Shown: positions 9,693 through 21,600 of the stretch, piece by piece
How the letters are laid out: each line of letters begins with the position of its first letter
How positions within the stretch are numbered: the first letter of the stretch is position 1
Source: Turritopsis dohrnii
Taxonomy: Eukaryota > Cnidaria > Hydrozoa > Anthoathecata > Oceaniidae
DNA length: 64,000 nt
Direction: 5' to 3'
NCBI GenBank assembly: GCA_027922465.2
Contig: BQMF02000275.1
Location: forward strand, 310,001 to 374,000
The notes under the pieces: generated by a model
The model's database searches: none
What the model saw: the letters and a program-made list of their open reading frames with translations, nothing else
What the model was told of the DNA's origin: nothing
Position numbers and translations under genes: made by a program

Positions 9693-11180
9693 TTCACACC
9701 TTGTTATTAAACAAGTTATTAAACAAACACATAATAGCTGGCAGACAGTACATACAAACCACCAAACATCATCAATCTACTAAATGAAATTTTATAACTG
9801 GAAAAATTTAACAAAAAGATGGGTGCAGAAATAACATATGAGAGCTTGCATTTTGTTCTTAAGACAGCTAGTCATAACACCTTTCTTATTTCCACAACAC
9901 ATTTCGTAACTGTGGAACCATTTTGAAATAAATAAAATGAAAAAAATACATCTTTTTTGCTAAATAGCAGCAAGTTTGTTACCAAAACAAAGCAGTAACT
10001 GCTTGTAGCACAATGCATCCTGAATGATTCAATCCGTTTGACTCATGTATATACTTACGTATATTATATACTTATAACTTTTCAAACCTTTTCCTACCGA
10101 AAAAAGAATAAAAACCATTCTCACCAATGTAAATAAAATCATCTTTTTCCAGCCATTTTTAAACAACTTCAGTGCATTTTCATTTGTAGCCACATTTGAT
10201 AACTATAAAAAGAAATACGGCAATTTCTCCTGTATTTTCCAGCACACATTTTTATCACAAAAATATACTTTCTTCCACTTGGTATATAATTGTTGTTCGT
10301 TTTCCTCCGGTTTTCCACTGAAATAAAAACCATTTCACTATCATATTTTACATTGTAAACAAACATCTAAATGTTACTTGTGTTCAAAAACTCACTTACG
10401 CATGCACTATATAATACCTGTTTTTTTATTATTCAAAAATATACAATTTTTATTGTATATATTTAAAAGTTAAGCAATAAAACAATAAGGGATGCAACTT
10501 TGTTTTAGTACTTTTGTACTTTCCGTATTAAATACTGTATAGTGATAATACACCTAGCTTAAACCTATATATATATTTATTTTTGAGACTTTTTCTATAT
10601 GGATGCATAAAAAGGAAAAGCAAATATATCATAATAATACAATGAAAGTTATTACAACAGTTCAAACTGAAGTCAACTTCAAACAATGTGCAAGAAGCAA
10701 TCGCCACTTAACATCCAGTTAGTTTAAGCTGACTTCTACTACTAATACAACTTGTGCAAAATAATAAACAAATGATAATATAGTAACATAAACACATTTA
10801 GTTTTATGCAGTTTGGACAAAAACTTACCGAAAGTAAATTGAAATTAATCTGAAGACAGTTGAGTTCAGTATACTGACGTTTGACACATAAAAGGATTAG
10901 GGTTAGGGTTGAACGCATTGATGCAAAGCAAAATGGTGCAAAACGTGATTGCGCGGAAATAAGTCTAACTTCACTAGCCTTTCATAAGTACCGGACGAAA
11001 AAAAAACAATCGGCCTATTTTAATACTCAGCGGTCGCTGAGTAAAAAACGAAACCGGTCGTTAAATTTGAGACACACTGTATGTGTAAGACTAAGAATCG
11101 TCTGTAAAATATCGAAATCTCTCAGGAGATATTTATGAAAGACAAATCAAAAACAACTTAAATTGTCGGAAACACTCGTA
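9693..11180. other. Intergenic DNA, no gene seen
   Basis: AT-rich. It contains a two-unit TTAGGG stretch at about 10895-10910, too short to be telomeric. A mariner-like right terminus (GAGACACACTGTA) lies at about 11070-11082 with no clear left partner. I see no coding exon. Confidence 0.45.
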
Positions 11181-11591
11181 ATAGTGAGCTTAAGCAACTA
11201 CGACGGCAACGTGGACGACGACGTGAGCAAAAAGAACAAAATAATAAAAGTACTTGTGAATAGTATTTTGAATTTTCTTTTTATTGGAGAACTTATTCAA
11301 TTGATAAACTTATAACGACTAGAAAGTTATCGAGCTTCTATAAAATCTACATACGAGAAAAAGACTTTCTCTATAATCGCGTCTCCGTTGTCAGTGCGAC
11401 TTCAAATCATGACTTTTCACGTTGTGCATAGAACGTGCAAATATGTTAATGATGTAATTATCTGATAAAATTTTCCCAATGGTGTCATAAGTAGTAGATT
11501 CCCTTTCAAAACAAATTCCACATAGAAAACAAAGCGTTTGTTTTAAACACGTCGCCGTCTTCGTTGCCGTTGCGATTGCTTAAGTTCCCTA
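11181..11591. mobile_element. About 410 bp MITE with imperfect ~45 bp TIRs
   Basis: The left end contains GCTTAAGCAACTACGACGG and continues through a GACGACGACGTG segment. The right end is its reverse complement with about 8 mismatches, reading CGTCGCCGTC then TTGCTTAAG. There is no coding capacity. The ends are unusually rich in CG dinucleotides for this neighbourhood. Exact boundaries and the target duplication are uncertain by a few bases. Confidence 0.7.
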
Positions 11592-11956
11592 ATGTCTTAA
11601 TCTTTCTAAAATTTAATACACCTTTCCCGAATTTCTGTTTAAATGCCGAGTCAATGCTTAGTTATCAAGTTCAGCCGCTAATGAAAGATCAGCTGCTTAA
11701 CGCTCTGACCAATAATTGCTTTATTCGGTAAAGGTTAATTTTTATAAAGGTTTTTATTTTTATTGAAGTTATAATTGGAAGAGGATCTTTTTGAAAGAGG
11801 AAATTTTCTGATCAGCCCATTGGAAAAGGTAGGTGCAGGTCTTTGCTTTTATTTTATTTTTGTGCAAGCAATAAGCAAATAATTCGTATCATCAAATAAA
11901 ATTGTAGAAAGTGAAGGCTTTCTCTTGTATGCATTTTTCGTTACAAAAAGATTTTT
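11592..11956. other. Intergenic DNA, no gene seen
   Basis: A short sequence (TTTCCCGAATTTCTG) near 11625 recurs near 14448 as a minor dispersed repeat. Nothing else is supported. Confidence 0.4.
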
Positions 11957-12738
11957 ACGGTAGCAGCGAAAACGAATACCGTATTAAAACACCCTTGGAC
12001 TACTACTACTCCTCCTCCTCCGGCCGAAATGGCAATTAGTCTACGATTTAGAGTCTGGGAGACTCTACTAATAACGCCATGTACATTCTAGCGAAGGAAC
12101 GCAGTCTTCGAATTTTTTAATGTTTATATATCAAACATTTAAAAATACGTTTTCTTTGATATTTTCTAACTCAACTCATGGAGGAATGAATATTAATCAA
12201 ATAGGTCTACATAAAAATGGGACTTATAGTTACTTATGCTAACTGAAAATACTTTGATACTTTGATACTTGAAATTACATATATGTTGTTCTTGTAGTAA
12301 AGCCTATCAAGCTACACTGCCTGTGCATTAAGGCTTTCAAACATCTAGTTCAAGTAGAAGGCAGTTATTTGTTGGAATTCATGTTGGGTTTCGTGAAATT
12401 ATAATTAAAATCACATCTTTTTGTCGACGAATCGCCTGGCGTGTTATTGTTTTTTTCTACTTAAGTTCTTGTAAAATAATTCTTATAAAAAAACATACGT
12501 CGTACAGCTCACGCATATATAATTCTTTTGTCTTTAATAAAATTAATTTCTGGTGGTTTATGATTAGACCCTACTTACACTAACTAATCATTTTAATATA
12601 TTATTATTAACAAATTGATCATTAATGTCTGTTTTCCACCAGTGAAATATCTAAAAAAACAAGCTTTTAAGAACTTTAGTAATTTTTTAGAAGCAAATTT
12701 GCTGCTACCGTTTTGCGCCATCTGGCTCTTGTTTTCAC
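11957..12738. mobile_element. Dispersed element with ACGGTAGCAGC inverted ends, copy 1
   Basis: ACGGTAGCAGC at 11957 is inverted as GCTGCTACCGT at 12701-12711. Homology with the second copy (56200-56932, opposite orientation) continues about 25 bases past the right end, through GCGCCATCTGGCTCTTG. Inside is a CTA/CTC triplet tract (about 12000-12020) next to GGCCGAAATGG, and GGAACGCAGTCT near 12098. Both are shared with copy 2. There is no transposase. The two copies have diverged substantially in the AT-rich middle. Confidence 0.75.
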
Positions 12739-13854
12739 TTGTAAACAGATTGTTCGCTTCTTAAGTGTGAGTAGTATTCATAAGTAACTCAGATGTCACT
12801 CAGATGTTCTCCGGAAGGAACTTTGGGTTACTTGCATGGTTAGCTTGCATGCCAATCGTAGGTATAATATGTGTAACACTTTTATTTCAAGAAATGGCCG
12901 TTTTTAAAATTTGCGGTCAAATTCTAGTTTCTTGAGTGAAATACCATGGTGAGGAAAGAGTTTTTTTGATGTAGTGGCAAGAAGCGAGTTCAGTTCCTTT
13001 TAAACACCATTCGAACATCGATTTTGGGCTTTTAAGGGAAAATACTTCCAGAAGTAACTAAATAAATTTCGGTTTTTGGGACCTATGGACATTGGGTGAC
13101 GAAGACACTTGGGCCAAAAAGTCTTATGGAAATAGGACTCTGACATCACTTGATTCGTTGATCGACAATATGTCGACAATATGTAAACAGATGATTTCAC
13201 ACATTTATTTGATCATTTTTTGAGTTTTTTTCAGGTGGATACACTTTCCATTTAATATTCTTTGATTTTCTTTCACCTTTTTACAGCGGATCGGCACACA
13301 GGGAGAGGTATTGTTAATTTTATTGGGAAATTAAATTAAAACCACAAAGTCTTCTTCAAGGATATTAGGTATCTGACCATTTAAATTCTTCCGTTTGGTC
13401 ATGTTTTCGCAAATACCTTTGCATTTCATAAATCCCATTCCAAGTTTTCTTTAGAGATTTATGAAAAATAGCAAGCGAACATTTGAAATGAAAATTGTCA
13501 AATATTCTTCCTGTCTATGTCCTAAACATTTAAAATCATTTATTTACTTACAGCCAATTATGAAGTTCAAGATTAAGAAAGATTAAGAAAGAAAGGAAAA
13601 CCGATGGTTCGTGAACTGTACACCGCAAACAAAGTTTAAGACGATGTTTTAAAAAGCAAATAAAAATTAAATTGCATTTGTTCTTTCATTTCGTCATTTC
13701 GTTCTTTTCCATCTTAACCTACTCGAAATTAAGTTTGTGATTTTGATATAAGTCAAATACACTAGCACACGTCAGGAGAGAGGTCAGCGTGCGATTCCCG
13801 CTGGTGACTTTTCATTTGTTGTCATTACCCTTCATCGTTAATTTGACCATGCTA
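12739..13854. other. Intergenic DNA, no gene seen
   Basis: Only short unsupported frames. Near 13762-13802 is a stretch with a weak B-box-like GTGCGATTCCCGC, possibly a very degraded tRNA-derived SINE; I do not call it. Confidence 0.4.
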
Positions 13855-14060
13855 CAACGTTAATGCAACGTTGTTTTCTGTCATTTGACCGTTGCACAAC
13901 GTACTTACAAAGTCATATTTGTTGTTTTTTTTAATCGTCGTTTTGACGTCAACATCCGACGTTGTTTTGCTGTTTCCATTTCGACCATTAAACGACCGTC
14001 ATGCGACGATAGAATACGACGTTGAAGCAACATTGAAACAACGTCTTTGTGCTTACTGGG
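13855..14060. repeat. Dispersed AACGTC-rich repeat, copy 1
   Basis: About 206 bases ending GTGCTTACTGGG, closely similar and in the same orientation to 35529-35730, which ends GTGCTTACAGGG. It is marked by many ACGTT/AACGT and GACGTC words. It looks like the terminal part of a DNA transposon family whose end reads GCTTACTGGG. A single end is present here and no inverted partner was found. Confidence 0.7.
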
Positions 14061-14141
14061 TATGTGAAATAATTACAAGAGGACATTAGACTTGAATGTC
14101 AGCCCTTACAATAAAGTTGAAAATGGTGGACTGTGAAGCAA

Positions 14142-14327
14142 AAACTTAATTACATTTTTCCAAGACATTTTCCTTATTTTTTCATAAAACACTTTTTCAC
14201 AAAAAATATACTAGCCGAAAGAACTTAAAAATGGCTTTCCATTGATGTAAAAATTATTTTGAAATTCCGTATATTCATTGAAAAATACAGTTTTGAAATT
14301 TCCGTTTCCAACATTCTGAACACACTG
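14142..14327. repeat. Mariner-like end repeat, copy 1 of 3
   Basis: About 186 bases starting AATTACATTTTTCCAAGAC and ending CACACTG followed by TA. A second copy is at about 29971-30155 (same orientation, decayed end) and a third at 32755-32946 (inverted, intact CAGTGTG end). All three contain a CTTTCGGCTAG-like word. Each is a single arm, so they are probably solo ends or halves of a longer TIR element. Confidence 0.75.
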
Positions 14328-14970
14328 TATAAAAAATAATTGACAGAACAAAAGTGAGATAAAAAAAAGATAAAAAAACATACCCAGGACTTAGGAGATT
14401 AAGAGATGAAAAGATTTATAAATGAAAAACGGAAGGAACAATTTACCTTTCCCGAATTTCAGTTTAAACACTGAACTGTGACTTTCATATCTAACCTCGT
14501 TTTCATGCGATTCATTGTTCTACTGATTTCATTACTTTATAACTTAATAATAGTCTCTATTATTCTCAATTCCCCTTCCAATAATTAGAAACAATTTGAA
14601 TATTAAAAGCGAGGTTAGACACGACAACTCGGCCACAACGCATCGCAAAGGTCTATTTTTCATGGCATACAAATCAAACTTGTATTTAATCTCTTAGTTG
14701 CTGTAGTTGCAGATTGCTATCCAATTTGAATGGCTTATTTTAATTAGTAGGCATTCATGAGGTTAGTTAATGATGACACACGGCACCCTTTGTGTGTTAG
14801 ATAACAGATATACAACATTATCATTAAGGAAATAACAGTGTCATAAAAAAGATAAAAATCAATCTCGTTCCCAGTTGGTTTTACCTGTTTGACCAAAAAT
14901 GATCAAGGCAAGAATTTCAGGGAAGGACGTCTGGGAAAACTGATAAAAACTATAGATTTTAAATGATATA

Positions 14971-17824
14971 CAGTGTGTCTCTGAGAAATTTAGCCCGAAG
15001 GTTTAACATCTAATATCTTATCATACAGTGATTTGTTTTTAGTGGTTTTTATACCATTAGAAAGAGCATTTTGTTGGCTTTCTGGACATATAATGATTAG
15101 ACATTGAAAATTTATATTTTCCAAGTTATATCTTTTTTTGGCATCTAATGCATCACTACTTTCTTAATGATCGATTAATACCTTCTTTAATGAGTCTATG
15201 TCTCTTTGTTTTTGAACATGAATCTATTCAAATAATAATGAATCATTGATTTTCAACTGGGAATAAAAATTATGTGTTAAATAAATATAAAATTTGTTAA
15301 AATGACTTTAGTTTTATTGTTTACATTTGTAACATTTTGTAGTTTTTATTGTAACAATGTGTTAATCGATCATTATAGTTTAAATGATCCGTTACCTCTA
15401 GAAAATCCCTTTTAACTTCTTAACCATCCATAAATACAAAGTTTTTTTTAATTGACTTTAGGACACCGTGGTGGAGTAAAGTATTTAAAATACCCGTGGT
15501 TTCTCCTCCTCCTACTACTACTACTACTCCTCCAAGTTATGAACGTTTTCGTGCAGCGTTTACATGACATCGTTGCCGAATTCGCAAATTTGGTCAAATT
15601 AGGACTTCCAGTTGACCAATTTTCATGAAAATTTGCACAGAGCACAATTGAAAGGTGCTGATTTCGAATATGACAATGATTTTGCCAGGTTTGACTAAAA
15701 TTGGCCAATTTAGGCCAAATTTGGACCAAATTTCGAAAGTTCTTCAATTTTCATGAAATTTTGCATGGGTCACATGTGAAAGGTGCTGATTTCGAATTTG
15801 ACAATGATATTGCCAGGTTTGACTAAAATTGGCCAATTTAGGCCAATTTCGGACCAAATTTCGAAAGTTCTTCAATTTTCATGAAATTTTGCACGGATCA
15901 CAATTGAAAGGTGCTGATTTCAAATTTGACAATGATTTTGTCAGGTTTGATTAGAATTGGGCAATTTAGGCCAAATTTGGACCAAATTTCGAAAATTCTT
16001 CAATTTCCACAAAAACTTGCACGGATCACATTTGAAAGGTGCTGATTTCGAATTTGACAATGATATTGCCAGGTTTGACTAAAATTGGCCAATTTAGGCC
16101 AAATTTGGACCAAATTTCGAAAGTTCTTCAATTTTCATGAAATTTTGCACGGATCACATGTGAAAGGTGCTGATTTCGAATTTGACAATGATATTGCCAG
16201 GTTTGACTAAAATTGGCCAATTTAGGCCAAATTTGGACCAAATTTCGAAAGTTCTTCAATTTTCATGAAATTTTCCACGGATCACATTTGAGAGGTGCTG
16301 ATTTCGAATTTGACAATTTTATTGCCAGGTTTGACTAAAATTGGCCAATTTAGGCCAAATTTGGACCAAATTTCGAAAGTTCTTCAATTTTCATGAAATT
16401 TTGCACGGATCACATGTGAAAGGTGCTGATTTCGAATTTGACAATGATATTGCCAGGTTTGACTAAAATTGGCCAATTTAGGCCAAATTTGGACCAAATT
16501 TCGAAAGTTCTTCAATTTTCATGAAATTTTGCACGGATCACATTTGAAAGGTGCTGATTTCGAATTTGGTAATGATATTGCCAGGTTTGACTAAAATTGG
16601 CCAATTTAGGCCAATTTCAGACCAAATTTCGAAAGTTCTTCAATTTTCATGAAATTTTGCACGGATCACAATTGAAAGGTGCTGATTTCAAATTTGACAA
16701 TGATTTTGTCAGGTTTGATTAAAATTGGGCAATTTAGGCCAAATTTGGACCAAATTTCGAAAATTCTTCAATTTCCACAAAAACTTGCACGGATCACATG
16801 TGAAAGGTGCTGATTTCGAATTTGACAATGATATTGCCAGGTTTGACTAAAATTGGCCAATTTAGGCCAAATTTGGACCAAATTTCGAAAGTTCTTCAAT
16901 TTTCATGAAAATTTGCACGGATCACATTTGAAAGGTGCTGATTTCGAATTTGGCAATGATATTGCCAGGTTTGACTAAACTTGGCCAATTTAGGCCAAAT
17001 TTGGACCAAATTTCAAAAGTTCTTCAATTATCATGAAAATTTGCACAGATCACATTTGAAAGGTGCTGATTTCGAATTTGACAATGATATCGCCAGGTTT
17101 GACTAAAATTGGCCAATTTAGGCCAAATTTGGACCAAATTTTGAAAGTTCTTCAATTTTCATAAAATTTTGCACGGATCACATTTGAAAGGTGCTGATTT
17201 CAAATTTGACAATGACATTGCCAGTTTTGACTAAAATTGGCCAATTTAGGCCAAATTTGGACCAAATTTCGAAAGTTCTTCAATTTTCATGAAATTTTGC
17301 ACGGATCACATGTGAAAGGTGCTGATTTCGAATTTGACAATGATATTGCCAGGTTTGACTAAAATTGGCCAATTTAGGCCAAATTTGGACCAAATTTCGA
17401 AAGTTCTTCAATTTTCATGAAATTTTGCGACGATCACATTTGAAAGGTGCTGATTACAAATATGTCAGTCATTTTGTCAAATTTGACCAAAAATGGGTAA
17501 TTGGGGCCAAATTTGGATCAAACTTCAAAGTTCTGCAATATTCATAAAAATTTCTACAACGCACAATTAGAAGTTGCTGATTTTGAATTTGCCAGTCATT
17601 TTATTAGATTTGAACATAATTTGGCAATTCGGCAACGTTGTATTTTTGAGACTAAATATGCATCGTTGTGTTGCGTCCTGAAGTCTTCAAGCCATGCGGC
17701 TTCTTGTTATAAGATAGTTTACAGAATTATCTTTCTGATGGTGTTTGAATTGCTAAAAACTGACAAGTGTATAAAAAGTTATTACTTGTTGAAGTTTCGG
17801 GCTAAATTTCTCAGAGACACACTG
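14971..17824. mobile_element. 2.85 kb TIR element carrying a 128 bp satellite array
   Basis: The first 29 bases, beginning CAGTGTGTCTCTGAGAAA, are perfectly inverted at the right end. TA occurs on both sides (14969-14970 and 17825-17826), giving a Tc1/mariner-type TA target duplication. There is no transposase frame. The interior contains a satellite array (about 15600-17640). Left of it is a CTC/CTA triplet tract (15501-15534) preceded by TACCCGTGG, which resembles the tract in the elements at 11957 and 56200. The element is non-autonomous. Confidence 0.85.
15600..17640. repeat. Satellite array, 128 bp monomer, about 16 units, with 768 bp higher-order period
   Basis: The word TCTTCAATTT recurs at 15741, 15869, 15997 and 16125, exactly 128 bases apart, and the spacing continues to about 17410. 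The outermost units at both ends are more diverged than the central ones. A variant monomer (GATTTTGTCAGG, AATTTCCACAAAAACTTGC) with GTGCTGATTT at 15911 recurs at 16679. The preceding variant (GGCCAATTTCGGACC at 15841) recurs as GGCCAATTTCAGACC at 16609. Both offsets are 768 bases, six monomers, so a six-unit block was duplicated. No coding frame spans the monomers. Confidence 0.92.
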
Positions 17825-18666
17825 TATATGGATTTTAATCACCCGTTGACTATGGAAATTTTTACAACATTTGACAATAACAATTAGCCACATTCCGGAA
17901 AATCATGTTTTGTTTTTACGAAACTATATTCGCTATGTATCTGTAGGGACGTTATATAACTTGGTAGAGTTGTTCTTGAATATGTCCCTACAAAGTCATT
18001 AGAAACTTCACGTGAACATTCGAAAAAAACGTGCAAAGTAATGATGTTTCTTTTGATACAAGTAAAGTTTTACATTATTAATTATTGAGTCTCATCAGTA
18101 ATTATATTTTTTCGTGTAACAGGCTGGTTGATGTCAGGAATGTGGCTAATGCAACACAATCGGATGCTTTTTTTACATATTTTCTTTATAATAATTTTCT
18201 TTATGCTTTCATTTACTATTTTGTTGTATAAGTACAAGATGAATAAAAAACAAGATGAGGCAGTTTCCTATTGAAGGCTTATTTTTTTAAAAATCTTCAT
18301 CATACCTTTCTCGTTTGTTAGCTACCTACACTAGTAATTGTAGGTAAACTTTCGACAGCATTTCCTGTGTCAGGCCAAATACGCCCGGTGCAACCATTTT
18401 GCAATTATGCGGAATGCTCTTTCACATTTTCTTCATATTAAGTTTTCCTTGAAAATCGTGGTAATTTAATGGAGACCAACCGGAGTCGAATTTACTGGTG
18501 CAACAAATTCACGTTAATGAATTTTCCCACGCCAATATTTTGAAATACGTTTTTCGAAGTTTTAAGATTGGTACTTTTACATTTTCTCCGCCTTTCTCAA
18601 CCATACCAACCATAGTCCAAAATAATAAATCATATTCAAAAAACATTGATATTTCAGGAAAAAAGA
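17825..18666. other. Intergenic DNA upstream of the amine oxidase gene, with a dispersed repeat
   Basis: About 17944-18062 is similar, in inverted orientation, to about 31365-31490 (shared words include CAAAGTCATTAGAAACTTCA and GTGCAAAGTAATGATG). No coding exon was recognised. The first coding exon of the downstream gene starts at 18667, so its promoter is expected here, but no confident TATA box is seen. Confidence 0.55.
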
Positions 18667-21600
18667 ATGTTGGTGTACCTTTTGCTATGCTTGTGTTTCC
18701 ATTCAACATTCTCCGTTGAGTACGATGTATTGATATTAGGTGCTGGAGCATCTGGAATAGGTAACATAACGCATTGTTTGTCATCAACATAACTTTTTTA
18801 CATCATCTAATGATTGAATGACTGAATATTATAGCAGCAGCATCATACCTTCACAACCACAATGCGAAGAACTTTTTAGTTCTTGAAGCAAAAGATTGTG
18901 TAGGTGGTCGCATAAAAAGTGCTACATTTCAAGGCGAAACAGTTGAACTGGGGGCAGGATGGATACATGATACTACTACAAATCACATGGTGTATCAACT
19001 GGCCCAGAAATTTAGTTTGAATTTAGTTGCGGATAATCAAGAACTGGATAATATCGTATTCAGGTAATATGTGATGGTTCTGATTCATAACTCATTTTGT
19101 AGTAAAAAGTTCTCGTTTAAAAGAATACTGTGCAAATTTACATATTATATTCTCTGACTATGTAGAGACCACTAACAATGAATGTTGACGTCATACTGTT
19201 ACTGATTCTAGAAACGCCAAAAGTGGCTTTAAGTATCCAGACAAGGTTGTGCAAGGAACTAGAGATCTTTTCTTTTCAAAAGGGGTAAATGCCGCCCAAC
19301 TAATCAATAAGAGATTGGCTGCTGGTCGCTATGATGTCAGTTTAGAAACAGCTCTTCGCTGGTCCGGATGGCGCAATAAAAGAAGAATCCCCCTGGCTAC
19401 TGAATATCTAGCCGTTGATTTTAACTTCGCTGCCAATTCCGCCAGGATGACTGCTTCTTTGTTCAATCACATAGGTATAAATTTTTATCATTGAACAGCT
19501 TAAAGTTACATACAGTTGAACACTAAAATAACATTTTTTTTCATCTTTTAGGCGGTTTACAAACAGACTTTATTGTGAAAGATCAACGGGGGTATTCTTT
19601 TGTGCTAGATGAAGTGTCCAAACCATTTAAAGAAAAACTTTGCCTCAACACTGAAGTCAAAAGCATTAAACGTCTTTTTAACAAAAAGTATGAAGTGACA
19701 GTCAAAAATGGGAGGAAATTCATTTCAAAACATGTCCTAGTAACTTTCAGCAGTAGTGTCTTGCTAAGTGAAAATGTAAAGTTTAGCCCGAGTTTGCCAG
19801 CCTGGAAAGTAGAAGCGCTAAGTATGGCTCCCATGGGACACTACTGCAAAATTTTTGCGAAGTTTCCAACAAAATTCTGGGATGACACAGGCTATGTGAT
19901 GCTAGCTAGCAACATACGTGGATACTACATGCACTGGCAAAACTTAGGACCTTTGTTTTCGAATAAGAACTTTCTTTTGGCCACACTTACTGGTGAAAAG
20001 TGCCAAGAAAGTCGCTTGAAGTCTGATCGTCAAATAAAGTATGAGATGTTCACGGTTTTGAGGAAGGTCTATCCATGGGCAACGAAACCAACAGGTAATT
20101 ATACGTTTCTTTTAAATGACATTTTGCCCTTGTAGCGAGTTGAGACTAGTAAGTAGGTATAGTATATTCACGAGACAGTCAAAGTCAATTTTGATTTTCT
20201 TCGTCTTCATATTCTTCACCCAACAGCTTTGTACTTACAAGTTTTTTCTAAAATTGCAGAATGGACTTCTAAGTGTAAACTATAGTTACCTGCTTGTTCA
20301 GTCATCGAGTGGTAAAATAAACTAAAGCGTTTTCCAAATCTTGAGTAAAAATTAATCTTACAATGACATTGATAGTTCATACTTACGTGGCATAGATAAT
20401 AATAGACAGGGAAGAAACACCCATCTAGGAGCACTCAATCTAACTGGAAATTTTAGTGATGGAAGTTGGTTGAAACTATTGAAAATTTTGAATTGGGCCT
20501 TTTTTCTAACATCCTCGTTTTCGAGAAATGATGACATCAGCATTTTTAATTCAGACGAAAACGAAATTGCTCAGATTTTGGAGTTTTTGATCCCAATCGA
20601 GCATATTTTTTAATTGGTAAATCTGTCGGATGGATTTTTGATACTTTAAGGGTCAATAAAAAATAGCCCTGTAATATTTGGTAAATGTAATTTTGCTTAA
20701 AAAAAGACCACTCTAAGCTCTTTCAAAAAAGTTACTTTGAAAAAGGACATTTTTGTTTTGAAGTGAAATATGAGACATTATGTCGACCTGTCGGACGGAT
20801 TCGATAAATCAGTGCATTTTTACTTCATTACGTTCATAATTACTTTTTATCGAAAAAAGGGTTTTTGATTGGTTAATGGAACTTGGTTAGATAATATATT
20901 CTTTATGTGAATGAAATATAACAAAATCTTTTTAATTACAACTAAGTTTCTCAAACATCAAGAACTTTTGAACAACGTTGTAAATCAGTCGGACGGATCT
21001 GTCGGATGGATGTTTTTGAACAATATATTTCAAATTACTAAAACAAAGTTAAAAATGTTCATGATTGACGAAAACACCCTTACGGAAAAGGTTTTATCTT
21101 CATTTACAATATATTCTAACTATTTTCAAAAATATACGAAAAGAAGACATACCGTCTGTCCGATCTGTCGGACGGACTAAATGCTTTATGCTCAAGTTAA
21201 CTTAAAATGGCACACTTAAACAAATTTTGGAAAGCTGAAATTGAATCTATGCTAGTTAGGTTGATGATCTCGATGGTTTTTACAGCTGCTTCACTATTTT
21301 TGATTCCTATACATAAAAAAGTCGATACAAATAAATCTGTCGGACGGACTTGCCACAAAGTTCTAGGATTAGAAAAATAATCATATGAGTTTTGAAACTA
21401 TTTATTACATTGTTGCGATTCATTTGACAAGAGCTTTCATAAATGCTAAAAATATTAAATAATCAAATGGTTAGTTAACTCAAAAAATATCGATTTGTAA
21501 AAATCCGTCCGACAGTCTAAATCCTACCATATGCGATGAAGAAGGGCGTGAAAATAACATAAAAACATATCTAATCTATACATCTTTTGTTTTTTCTTGT

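Noticed and set aside
10895..10910. TTAGGG repeats as a telomere relic
   Set aside because: Only about two and a half units, expected by chance or minor fusion; no array.
15448..15747. 99-codon - strand frame at the left edge of the satellite
   Set aside because: It translates satellite monomers and a triplet tract; no conserved protein feature.
15600..17640. CRISPR-like array
   Set aside because: The 128 bp units are contiguous with no unique spacers, and the DNA is eukaryotic.
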